Assembly (NCBI RefSeq): GCF_003095375.1
Contig: NZ_QEHR01000001.1
Span: 186,001-250,000, forward strand
Direction of reading: 5' to 3'
Source of the DNA: Marixanthomonas spongiae
Lineage (GTDB): Bacteria; Bacteroidota; Bacteroidia; Flavobacteriales; Flavobacteriaceae
DNA length: 64,000 nt
Position numbers and translations under genes: made by a program. The notes under the pieces are model-generated. The model was not told the DNA's origin, searched no databases, and saw nothing but the letters and a program-made list of their open reading frames with translations. Of the stretch, positions 8,276 through 15,192 are shown piece after piece; within the stretch, counting starts at the first letter, position 1, and each line of letters opens with the position of its first letter.

Positions 8276-8926
8276 TTAAATGATATTGTGCCGTTTGGCC
8301 TTTTGCACGGCTTCTATCTTGCTGTGTACTTGTAGTTTTTTGTAACTGTTTTCTATGTGTTTTCTTACCGTACTGGGCGACAAAAAAAGATTTTTGGCAA
8401 TGGCGGTGTAGCTCAACCCTTTGCTCAGCTGTTCCAGCACCTCCACCTCTCGTTTTGTTAACGAAATTTCTTCCTTGTCTTTCAAATTATCAATATCGAT
8501 AGGATTGCGCAGCAGTTTTAAGGTTTTTAAGGCAATGGAAGGATTCATGGCAGCACCGCCATTTAATGTTTCTTTAATTCCTTTGTAGAGTTCTTCGGGG
8601 CTTATTTCTTTTAAAAGATATCCGTCGGCCCCTGCTTTGATGGCATTAAAAATGTGCTCATCATTGTCAAAAGCTGTGAGCATAATAATTTTAATCTGCG
8701 GATATTTCTGTTTGACCATTTGGGTGGTCTCGACACCATTGAGCACCGGCATTTCAATATCCATTAGAATAATATCAAGGTTGTGGTTTTCTTCCAGCTT
8801 GGTGAGCAGTTCGCTTCCGTTAAGGGCGGTATGTTTTATTTCAATATCATCAAAAAAAAGGAGCTTTTCTTTAATGGCGTGGATTAAAAACGAATTATCG
8901 TCAACAATAGATACTTTTATTTTCAT
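8276..8926 (-). CDS. NarL/FixJ (LuxR-type) response regulator
   Basis: A 216-residue transcription factor. The receiver domain holds acidic Asp9-Asp10, phospho-acceptor Asp56 in LMDIEMP, the switch Thr in MLTAFD (about 84) and Lys in LLKE (about 106). The C-terminal LuxR helix-turn-helix spans about 152-212 (LTKREVEVLEQLSKGLSYTAIAK, then STVRKHIENSYKKL). A GTG one codon upstream is possible, but the ATG at 8926 is favoured. It lies 71 bp downstream of its partner histidine kinase gene. Its own promoter region carries the 20-bp palindrome (8983-9002) also found before three other nearby units, which suggests autoregulation. Confidence 0.93.
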   Translation of the reverse strand: MKIKVSIVDDNSFLIHAIKEKLLFFDDIEIKHTALNGSELLTKLEENHNLDIILMDIEMPVLNGVETTQMVKQKYPQIKIIMLTAFDNDEHIFNAIKAGADGYLLKEISPEELYKGIKETLNGGAAMNPSIALKTLKLLRNPIDIDNLKDKEEISLTKREVEVLEQLSKGLSYTAIAKNLFLSPSTVRKHIENSYKKLQVHSKIEAVQKAKRHNII

Positions 8927-8954
8927 CACTTGGTTAGTTGTACTAAAGGTACTG

Positions 8955-9002
8955 AAAAATAGGTAATTAACACACTGAAAGAAATACGACAGTTGACCTA
9001 TT
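8955..9002 (-). promoter_or_regulatory. response-regulator promoter with palindromic operator (copy c)
   Basis: The palindrome AATACGACAGTTGACCTATT occupies 8983-9002 and overlaps the kinase stop codon. On the minus strand exactly 21 nt separate it from the -7-like box TATTTTTC (8954-8961), in place of the usual -33 element. The ATG is 57 nt from the palindrome. Confidence 0.6.
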
Positions 9003-10893
9003 CTTTTCTTTCTGGGTTTTTAGGTACTGTGAGGATAATTTGGGTGCCTGTATCCGCGGCAGCATGATATTCCATACTTCCATTAATTTCCCGAGCCCGT
9101 TTTTTCATATTATTGAGTCCGTTTCCAAGTTCTGTTTCAGCAATATTAAACCCTTTTCCATCGTCTGAAACCTCAATAAGAAACGTGTCTATATCTTCTG
9201 AAATTTCAACATAAATTGCTGTGGCATCGGCATATTTCAACGCATTGTTAACCGCTTCCTGAATAATACGGTAGATGTTCATTCCCACGACCGAAGTAAA
9301 GGTATGTTGTGCCGAAATAGTTTCTGAAACGTAAAATGTAAATTCAACATCCTGTGAAGCTTCACTTGCTTGGTTGATGAAGTTGGTGATGCGCGCCTGT
9401 AAATCTTCAAACGTGATGGCCTCTTTGTTCATGGCCCATATTGTATCACGCAGTTCGTAAATGGTCTGGGATGTAAATTCACTGATCGATGAGAGTTTTT
9501 CTTTTGTTTTTAACGTAGCGTTTTTTAGTCCAAATTTTAAGTTGTCTATGGACGAAATGATAAAAGTGAGCTGCGCACCAATGTTATCGTGGAGATCGCG
9601 GGAAATCCTAAGGCGTTGTTCTTGCAACCTATTTTGGGTCTCGATTTTGGCGAGGGCGGTTTTCAGCTCACCTTCTTTTTTTAATTGGCGGTTTTTCAGT
9701 TTTTGTTGGTTGTACAATAGATAGCCCAACATTCCCAGTAAAAAAGCGAGGCCCAAACTGCCATAGATAATGGTGTTTTTTTGTTTTACTTGTAGCTCTT
9801 TTTCTGCCAATTGAGCATGCTGTGCAAGTATTTGGTTTTCTTTTTTTTCAGTTTGATATTGAATTTCCAGCTCAGCCACTTTACTATTTGTTGCTATGTT
9901 TAGAATACTGTCTTTAAATACTGTAAACGACTTATAATAATCCAATGCTTTCTGTGGTTGTTTTTTGGCTTCATAGTATTGCGAATAATTGTGAAGCGCT
10001 GTTTCTATATCAGCTACAGATTTTGCTTTTTTCGTGTAATAGTATCCACTGTCTAAATAGGCTTTTGCTTCTTTCAAACGGTCGTTTTCAATCAGTACAC
10101 TTGCAATATTGTTATATGTGGCCCCTATCCCAGTTTGATTTCCAATGGCACGTTCTGCTTTTACGGATTGATTAAAATATACCAAAGCGGAGTCGATTTC
10201 TCCCATATAATAAAACACAGCTCCTACATTATTAGTAGACTCGGCAATTCCCTTTGGACTGTTCAAGGCTTCTTCCAGGCGAAGTGATTCTTTAAAATAT
10301 GTCAATGCGTTATTTAAATCCCCGTCATTGGCATAAACAATAGCAATACTGTTGTACACTTCAGACATTCCTTTTTTATTGTCCGCATTTTCAAAAATAT
10401 CTTTTGCCTTAAGGTGGTTTTCTATAGCCTGCTTATTCATTCCTAAATAACTATAGACCGTACCTATATTATTTGTTACGGTGGCTTGTTCAGAAGACAT
10501 ATTTTTGGCCTCATAAATTTTAAGGGCCATCAAGTAAGCAGTCAAAGCCTCCTCGTATAACCCTAAATTTCGGTTGCAGGCACCCAGATTGTTGTAGGCC
10601 GAAGCGTTAATGATTGAATCTTCTGAAATATTCAACGCTTCTTGAGAAAGGGTTTTAGCCTCGGTAAATAAACCTAAATCACGTTTAACAATACCTAAAT
10701 TGTTTTTGCTTTTGGCAATTGCATTGATAGTTTCATTTTCTTCGGAAATTGACAATGCTTTCTCCAATAACTCAACTGCTTTTTGAGGGTTTGATTTATA
10801 AATAACCATGGCAGAATCGTTAAGCTTTTCTGAACGGTTTTGCGAAAATGCAATGGAGGTAACTAAAAAAACGACGCTTAAGACTTTTTTCAT
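8998..10893 (-). CDS. TPR-containing sensor histidine kinase (HisKA_3 type)
   Basis: A 631-residue membrane kinase. A signal peptide (MKKVLSVVFLVTSIAF) is followed by a periplasmic stretch of tetratricopeptide repeats (about 35-330; recurrent NNLGxxxxxLG...A motifs), a coiled coil, one membrane segment (about 371-395) and a cytoplasmic kinase. The HisKA_3 box RISRDLHDNIGAQ puts the phospho-histidine at His435. The HATPase region shows NALKYA and DDGKGFN...GNGLNNMKKRA. HisKA_3 kinases normally pair with NarL-type regulators, and one follows directly. TPRs suggest sensing through a protein partner. It probably shares a transcript with the small membrane protein gene 55 bp upstream. Confidence 0.92.
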   Translation of the reverse strand: MKKVLSVVFLVTSIAFSQNRSEKLNDSAMVIYKSNPQKAVELLEKALSISEENETINAIAKSKNNLGIVKRDLGLFTEAKTLSQEALNISEDSIINASAYNNLGACNRNLGLYEEALTAYLMALKIYEAKNMSSEQATVTNNIGTVYSYLGMNKQAIENHLKAKDIFENADNKKGMSEVYNSIAIVYANDGDLNNALTYFKESLRLEEALNSPKGIAESTNNVGAVFYYMGEIDSALVYFNQSVKAERAIGNQTGIGATYNNIASVLIENDRLKEAKAYLDSGYYYTKKAKSVADIETALHNYSQYYEAKKQPQKALDYYKSFTVFKDSILNIATNSKVAELEIQYQTEKKENQILAQHAQLAEKELQVKQKNTIIYGSLGLAFLLGMLGYLLYNQQKLKNRQLKKEGELKTALAKIETQNRLQEQRLRISRDLHDNIGAQLTFIISSIDNLKFGLKNATLKTKEKLSSISEFTSQTIYELRDTIWAMNKEAITFEDLQARITNFINQASEASQDVEFTFYVSETISAQHTFTSVVGMNIYRIIQEAVNNALKYADATAIYVEISEDIDTFLIEVSDDGKGFNIAETELGNGLNNMKKRAREINGSMEYHAAADTGTQIILTVPKNPERKE

Positions 10894-10948
10894 ATTATTT
10901 ACGTATCCCTTATTTTGACTAAGGTATTAATTTTAAGCAAAATAGACC

Positions 10949-11194
10949 TTATAAATTTAAATTGATGTTTTTCTGCGTGAATAACGAATCATTCAAATTG
11001 TATTCTAAAAAGTCATACGTGTTTAAATAGCTGTTCCTTACTTTAATTTGTTTTTGATGGATGGCTATTTGTTTCTTTATCCTGTTTACTTTTAGAGCTT
11101 GCAATTTTTGAGATGTCCTATTTCTGAAACAAAACAAAAGCAACATCCCCACCAACAACAAGAGAAAAGCAACTATCAAAACGACTGGAAACAT
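10949..11194 (-). CDS. small single-pass membrane protein, unknown function
   Basis: An 81-residue product starting at the ATG at 11194. Its N-terminal hydrophobic segment (MFPVVLIVAFLLLLVGMLLL) is followed by a basic cytoplasmic-type stretch (RNRTSQKLQALKVNRIKKQ) with coiled-coil character and a polar tail. The frame is open 37 codons further up, but those codons run through the previous gene's terminator, so the internal ATG is chosen. It has its own copy of the palindrome and ends 55 bp before the histidine kinase ATG. This suggests a small partner of the kinase, which is inference. I do not recognise a family. Confidence 0.55.
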   Translation of the reverse strand: MFPVVLIVAFLLLLVGMLLLFCFRNRTSQKLQALKVNRIKKQIAIHQKQIKVRNSYLNTYDFLEYNLNDSLFTQKNINLNL

Positions 11195-11211
11195 AAGAGA
11201 TTCAATTTTTG

Positions 11212-11260
11212 TAAAATTATATAGCAGTTCCTTCCGAAACCATACGTCACGTAGCGTATT
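11212..11260 (-). promoter_or_regulatory. promoter with palindromic operator (copy d) before the small membrane protein/kinase unit
   Basis: On the minus strand AATACGCTACGTGACGTATG (11241-11260) is followed after exactly 21 nt by the -7-like box TAATTTTA (11212-11219). It keeps the ATACG/CGTAT arms of the other copies, but the central hexamer differs. It is the weakest of the four, though its spacing is identical. Confidence 0.5.
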
Positions 11261-11263
11261 TTT

Positions 11264-11302
11264 AAAAAAACAAAACCCCAATCTAAAAAATAGACGGGGT
11301 TT
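11264..11302 (-). terminator. intrinsic terminator after the beta-propeller gene
   Basis: On the minus strand AAACCCC and GGGGTTT arms flank a 16-nt loop and are followed by TGTTTTTTT. It separates the beta-propeller transcript from the small membrane protein gene. Confidence 0.75.
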
Positions 11303-11362
11303 CATAATTGGCCTTCCCTGCTCCTCATCAGGTGGGGCCAGAAACTAACTTGGTTAATTGGT

Positions 11363-12598
11363 TTATTTGTTTAAATTGTACGCAAAAATGCTATTGTTGT
11401 CGGCTTTATAATACAATATCCCCGCAATTTCATCCACTTGATATTCTGGTTTTTTGTCTTTTAACACAATCTCTTTTTCTTTTGCGCCAGAGTCTTTGTT
11501 CAGTTTTACCAAACCAACACCATCGTCAAGTTTGGTCAATACAAATTGATTGTTTTTTGTTGCGGCTGTTGCTTTAAAACGCTTCAACATTTCGGCTACC
11601 GAGGCACCGCTCGCCATTGCCATTCCGCCACCTAAGTCTGCATAGCGTTCTCCCCTATCAGTATAATTACCCAATTTATTACGGTTTTGATTGGCTGCAT
11701 TATACGCCGCAGCAGAAGTTGCCGCCGCCGCTACCGCCGTTACGCCGGCAATTATTGCACCAAATGCACTTTTGCCCGGTGCACGGTAATATTCGTGCCA
11801 GCTTTTACCGCCTTGCCAATCCAACAGCATCATGTTTTGGTCGCTGGTCAATAAAATGCCACCATCCCGAACCTCCACTTGGGTTGGGTCTTCTTTTCCG
11901 TCGAAATCACATTCGGCCAAGGTTGATACTTCGCCTGAGTTGGCATCGACGGCAAACAGCTCATCATCGGCACTTATTAAATAACGTGTGTTTTTACTGT
12001 CGTAAGCAGAACTTACCGCATCGGCTCTTCTATACTTTAATGGCTTTTTCCAAACTTGTTCCCCGTTTTGTAAATTGACGATGTTTGCATCCTCCGAAGT
12101 AATATAAATCAGGCCCTGCGGCGTGTCGGCCATCGTTAAAATGTTCTCTCCCGTTTTCAGTGGTTTTTTGAAAAGCGTCTTCCCCTCATATGAAATTTTA
12201 TTGATTCCACCTTCATAAATTCCGAAGAGAATCCCATCGTCCATAATGTAGAAATGCTGTACGTAACCTTTTGTTTTTGGTGCTTTGTCCCAAAGATCTT
12301 CACCATTTGTTGCGCTTAAAAAAGCAATTTTAGACTCTGAACGGCCACTGGCCAATTTCATCAACCCTTTTTTACCACTATTGTCAACATTGCTAACCAC
12401 AGCAAGACCATTGGGTAAAATTTCAAAATTTGAAATAGTACCTTTTACTTTTTGTTCATCTTTCCACAGTTGTGAACCGTTGGTGCCAATTTTATGGATT
12501 TTTGTATTCCTGCCGTTATTAACACTTTCGAAAGCATAAATCTCCTTTTCAGTATTATCGGCAACCATCCAATTTATATTTTTCACCTTGTTATCCAT
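11363..12598 (-). CDS. PQQ-like beta-propeller protein, C-terminal part (downstream of a probable frameshift)
   Basis: This 411-codon frame opens with MDNKVKNINWMVADN and overlaps the upstream frame by 16 bp in a different phase. It reads as the continuation of the same beta-propeller: repeated blades such as GSQLWKDE, GEDLWDKAP, GKTLFKKPL and GEQVWKKPL. A membrane-like or glycine/alanine segment follows (FGAIIAGVTAVAAAATSAAAY, about 280-300) and then a last blade. It has no signal peptide of its own. It is most likely half of one secreted propeller whose gene lost one or four bases near 12590; a genuine two-gene arrangement with coupled translation is the alternative. Confidence 0.7.
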   Translation of the reverse strand: MDNKVKNINWMVADNTEKEIYAFESVNNGRNTKIHKIGTNGSQLWKDEQKVKGTISNFEILPNGLAVVSNVDNSGKKGLMKLASGRSESKIAFLSATNGEDLWDKAPKTKGYVQHFYIMDDGILFGIYEGGINKISYEGKTLFKKPLKTGENILTMADTPQGLIYITSEDANIVNLQNGEQVWKKPLKYRRADAVSSAYDSKNTRYLISADDELFAVDANSGEVSTLAECDFDGKEDPTQVEVRDGGILLTSDQNMMLLDWQGGKSWHEYYRAPGKSAFGAIIAGVTAVAAAATSAAAYNAANQNRNKLGNYTDRGERYADLGGGMAMASGASVAEMLKRFKATAATKNNQFVLTKLDDGVGLVKLNKDSGAKEKEIVLKDKKPEYQVDEIAGILYYKADNNSIFAYNLNK

Positions 12599-13239
12599 AA
12601 GGTTTCACCCGTAAGCGATTTCGCAATGATCCCTTGACTTGTAGGTACCAACATTTTATTTTTCAATAATAATGGACGCCCGGTAACCATATAGTTTTTC
12701 ATGGTCACCTTGCCCGGATCGACCAAATTAAAACGGTAGTCTTCATCTCCAGTGTTCAAGTCGTACACCGCCACCTGTGCGGCATACTTTTCATCGGCAC
12801 GGCGCTGACCGCTGACCACCAATTTGTTTTGTGGCATCATCACATCGCAAGTCATTACTTGTTTCCAGCCATTGTCCTCGGTACTGAACAACTTTTTCCC
12901 TGAAATATAATCGATTACCGCTTTTTTTGTTGAAAGATTGGCAAAACCTGTTTGCCCAACAATTACGTATGGCGCTTGTGGCACAAAGAACAATTCTTCA
13001 GGTTTTACACGGCCGTAATCGGTAAAGTTAAAAAGTAAATCATTGCTTCCTGGCTTAATACCTACCAACCCATCATTGGTGGCAACGACCATGGTGCCGC
13101 CTTCGGTAAGGGTCATTTCATTTATTTTTGCTCCGGTGTCATACCGAAAATCAGGTTGTTCGGCGCGTTGTGCCGAAACCATCATTGTGCAAAGCATACA
13201 GATAGTTAGCAATAATTTTACGTGTTTTGAAGTTTTCAT
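12583..13239 (-). CDS. PQQ-like beta-propeller protein, N-terminal part with signal peptide
   Basis: A 218-codon frame with a signal peptide (cleavage near VSAQ) and propeller blades. It ends TGETLWITR-stop just where a blade motif (GETLW) should run on. The 411-codon frame that overlaps it by 16 bp continues the fold. Restoring one lost TGGA unit at 12591-12596 would give GETLWMDNKVKN without a break, so I read the pair as one gene with a frameshift. The protein is periplasmic or surface-exposed with unknown ligand. Its promoter carries operator copy a, linking it to the neighbouring two-component system. Confidence 0.75.
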   Translation of the reverse strand: MKTSKHVKLLLTICMLCTMMVSAQRAEQPDFRYDTGAKINEMTLTEGGTMVVATNDGLVGIKPGSNDLLFNFTDYGRVKPEELFFVPQAPYVIVGQTGFANLSTKKAVIDYISGKKLFSTEDNGWKQVMTCDVMMPQNKLVVSGQRRADEKYAAQVAVYDLNTGDEDYRFNLVDPGKVTMKNYMVTGRPLLLKNKMLVPTSQGIIAKSLTGETLWITR

Positions 13240-13267
13240 AATCGTGGTTTTAGTTAATTGAACACCT

Positions 13268-13316
13268 CAAAGATGCTACGTAACCTCTTTATTTTCAATA
13301 GGGCAATTGTCGTATT
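13268..13316 (-). promoter_or_regulatory. beta-propeller promoter with palindromic operator (copy a)
   Basis: On the minus strand AATACGACAATTGCCCTATT (13297-13316) is a near-perfect 20-bp palindrome followed after 21 nt by the -7 box CATCTTTG (13268-13275). The ATG is 58 nt from the palindrome. This is the most symmetrical copy. Confidence 0.65.
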
Positions 13317-13317
13317 T

Positions 13318-13365
13318 AAACCCCTCCGCCCTATCGGGCACCTCCCCTAAAAAAGGGGAGGAAAA
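13318..13365. repeat. CCCC-type palindromic intergenic repeat, copy 1
   Basis: Contains CCGCCCTATCGGGC and CTCCCCTAAAAAAGGGGAGG, two adjacent palindromes. Related copies lie at 14096, 31482 (inside a gene), 32051 and 32508. It begins 5 bp from operator a. Confidence 0.7.
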
Positions 13366-13387
13366 GTAAAACGCTGCTTTTAAAATG

Positions 13388-13409
13388 GGATTCCCGCCTA
13401 CGCGGGAAT
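13388..13409. repeat. short palindromic repeat of the CCCGCCTACGCGGG family
   Basis: TTCCCGCCTACGCGGGAA is a hairpin-forming unit. Relatives occur near 28598 (CCCGCGCAGGCGGG) and 35702 (CCCGCCTTCACCGGG). Confidence 0.5.
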
Positions 13410-13447
13410 AAAAAACCGGAAGAAAGACATTTGTCTCGCTCCCGGTT
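13410..13447 (-). terminator. terminator after the DUF6252-like lipoprotein gene
   Basis: On the minus strand AACCGG...CCGGTT arms with a long imperfect inner stem are followed by TTTTTATT. Confidence 0.7.
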
Positions 13448-13488
13448 CCACGTAAAAACCTCAACATCTGAGATTTTAAAAATTACAT

Positions 13489-14013
13489 TTAGTTTTTCTT
13501 GTTCACCTTTATATTGAACGAGCCTTCCGTTACGGCTACGGTATCGTTTAAATCATCAAGGTTGTAGCCTGTAAAGCTAAAAGTTCCTTTAACACTATCA
13601 CCATCGTAACTCGACACCTTTAATTCGCCATAGTTATTTTGGGCATCACCTACCGTGGTATACACCACAACAGAATTCGGGTCTGGGTTGTTTGGATCTG
13701 GCAAATAACTGTAGGTACCAATATTGGTAAAGTTTAGCTGGTAGGTTCCTTCACCGTCAAAGCCGATGATGATTACCTGTAAATTTTCAGATTTGCTCGT
13801 TCCGCCACTTACGGCCAGTGTTTGCCCAGCCCCATTTCCAGACACTTCTGCCACGACGGTGCCAGACATCCCTTTGTAAGAATTGCCGTCAACTTTAGCA
13901 GTGAAATTACCTTCTCCTCCCTGTGGATCGTCGCCGCCATCGTCATCACTTTTACAGGCAAGTAACGATAAGCTCACAAATAAAATTAAAGAAATAGTTT
14001 TAATCGTTTTCAT
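13489..14013 (-). CDS. surface lipoprotein, DUF6252-like
   Basis: A 174-residue lipoprotein: signal sequence with lipobox LLAC, then an acidic, glycine-rich linker (KSDDDGGDDPQGG) of the kind that favours surface export in Flavobacteriia. A beta-rich domain follows (FTAKVDGNSYKG...GTYQLN...VKGTFSFTGYN...EGSFNIKV). The pattern resembles DUF6252 lipoproteins, whose role is unknown. It stands alone in its transcript, with operator copy b before it and a terminator after it, and should be co-regulated with the beta-propeller and the two-component system. Confidence 0.75.
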   Translation of the reverse strand: MKTIKTISLILFVSLSLLACKSDDDGGDDPQGGEGNFTAKVDGNSYKGMSGTVVAEVSGNGAGQTLAVSGGTSKSENLQVIIIGFDGEGTYQLNFTNIGTYSYLPDPNNPDPNSVVVYTTVGDAQNNYGELKVSSYDGDSVKGTFSFTGYNLDDLNDTVAVTEGSFNIKVNKKN

Positions 14014-14043
14014 AATTGTTGGGTTTTTGGTTATTGTATGCTA

Positions 14044-14092
14044 CAAAGATGCCCAACAACATCTTGTCAATCAATAAGGCAGTTGACGTATT
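14044..14092 (-). promoter_or_regulatory. lipoprotein promoter with palindromic operator (copy b)
   Basis: On the minus strand AATACGTCAACTGCCTTATT (14073-14092) is followed after exactly 21 nt by CATCTTTG (14044-14051). The ATG is 60 nt from the palindrome. Confidence 0.65.
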
Positions 14093-14095
14093 TGT

Positions 14096-14142
14096 ACCCC
14101 CCTCTGCCCATCGGCATCTCCTCCTTAAATAGGGGGAGAAAT
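14096..14142. repeat. CCCC-type palindromic intergenic repeat, copy 2
   Basis: CCCCCCTCTGCCCATCGGCA followed by TCTCCTCCTTAAATAGGGGG; same family as 13318-13365 and at the same short distance from the neighbouring operator. Confidence 0.7.
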
Positions 14143-14153
14143 AACGTGCTTTT

Positions 14154-15107
14154 TTATATACTGAAGTAAATGTTCGGAATTTTTTCCTGAAGGGATGCTA
14201 TTTTCTTCTGAAGGTTTTTCTGAAATTGTTGATGTGCTTCGCTTGAGGGATTGAAAGGCCTGTGCTTTAACCCATTTTGAATGGTTTCAATTTCCTTTTG
14301 TATTTCTTCGGTTTCAGAAGCTATCCAAACATTTTTAAACCGCTCCCAAATAATTGAAATTGCAACGTTGTTTGGATGTAGCATATCTTCTTCATAAAAG
14401 CGATAATCGCGCAATTCGTCCATCATGAGCTCAAAAGAAGGGAAATAAAAAGCCTGCCTTTCTGAAGAAATAGCTTCGTGCAAACCCGATAGCAAATGTG
14501 CCTTGCTCTGCATGTTTTCTACAAAACCGTCCTTTATATGTCGTACAGGAGAGATAGTTGAAATAACCGTAGCGTTAGGATTTACGGCTTTTATAAGTGT
14601 AATAATATTTTCGATTGCCGCGGAAATATCTTCCACTGAAAGCAGCTCTTTTAAAAACTTTTTCTGCGGCACTTTATGGCAATTGGCTACAATGGCATCA
14701 GTTTCTATAAGCCGGTACACCCAAGCTGTTCCGAAGGTGAAAATGATATGGGAAGCTTGTTCTAAAATTTTTTTTAGCTCTTTTAAATTGCTGTTTAAAC
14801 ATGAAATAAAAGTTGTCTTGTTATTTGTTGAAAGTTTAGAATGCACCTCAAAACAATGCCACTGCCCATTATGCTGAAATACATCTGCCTCCGTAAACGC
14901 TTCTTCATTTATGGCTCTGGTAACCAATTTTTCAATCGCTGCCGGATGAAACACGATCCCAAACGGATTTTGAAGGTTCTGAAATTTATAATACTCCAAT
15001 TTCCCGCCCATGTTCTCCGTAAAACAAGATCCCATTAACAAGATTTTAGAGCTGTAGTTTATTTGTGGCTGCTCTTGGCTTAGTTTTATTTCGGTTTGAA
15101 GCTTCAT
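14154..15107 (-). CDS. GSCFA domain protein
   Basis: A 317-residue protein with the family-naming motif near the N-terminus (LLMGSCFTENMGGKL, about 24-38), followed by NPFGIVFHP, FTFGTAWVYR and STISPVRHIKDG. These resemble SGNH-type esterase blocks, and a late DMLHPN is compatible with the Asp-His pair. GSCFA proteins are thought to be SGNH-fold hydrolases with unknown substrate. No signal peptide is seen. It precedes alaS in the opposite transcription order (alaS is upstream, 85 bp gap) and could be its operon partner. Confidence 0.85.
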   Translation of the reverse strand: MKLQTEIKLSQEQPQINYSSKILLMGSCFTENMGGKLEYYKFQNLQNPFGIVFHPAAIEKLVTRAINEEAFTEADVFQHNGQWHCFEVHSKLSTNNKTTFISCLNSNLKELKKILEQASHIIFTFGTAWVYRLIETDAIVANCHKVPQKKFLKELLSVEDISAAIENIITLIKAVNPNATVISTISPVRHIKDGFVENMQSKAHLLSGLHEAISSERQAFYFPSFELMMDELRDYRFYEEDMLHPNNVAISIIWERFKNVWIASETEEIQKEIETIQNGLKHRPFNPSSEAHQQFQKNLQKKIASLQEKIPNIYFSI

Positions 15108-15192
15108 TTTTTTATTTAAAACTCTGCATACTCTGTTTCTTCATGGTTTAAAGTTTACCACAGAGGCACAAAGTACACAGCGGGTAAAAAGT

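Noticed and set aside
10894-10948. Operator directly before the kinase gene
   Set aside because: Only GGATACGT-like words without the palindrome; the kinase is better explained by read-through from the small membrane protein gene.
11308-12078. Plus-strand frames antisense to the beta-propeller
   Set aside because: Rich in His/Leu/Pro as expected for reverse complement of coding DNA; no start context or family features.
12583-12598. Programmed ribosomal frameshift in the beta-propeller gene
   Set aside because: No slippery heptamer or stimulatory hairpin is visible; a lost repeat unit is simpler.
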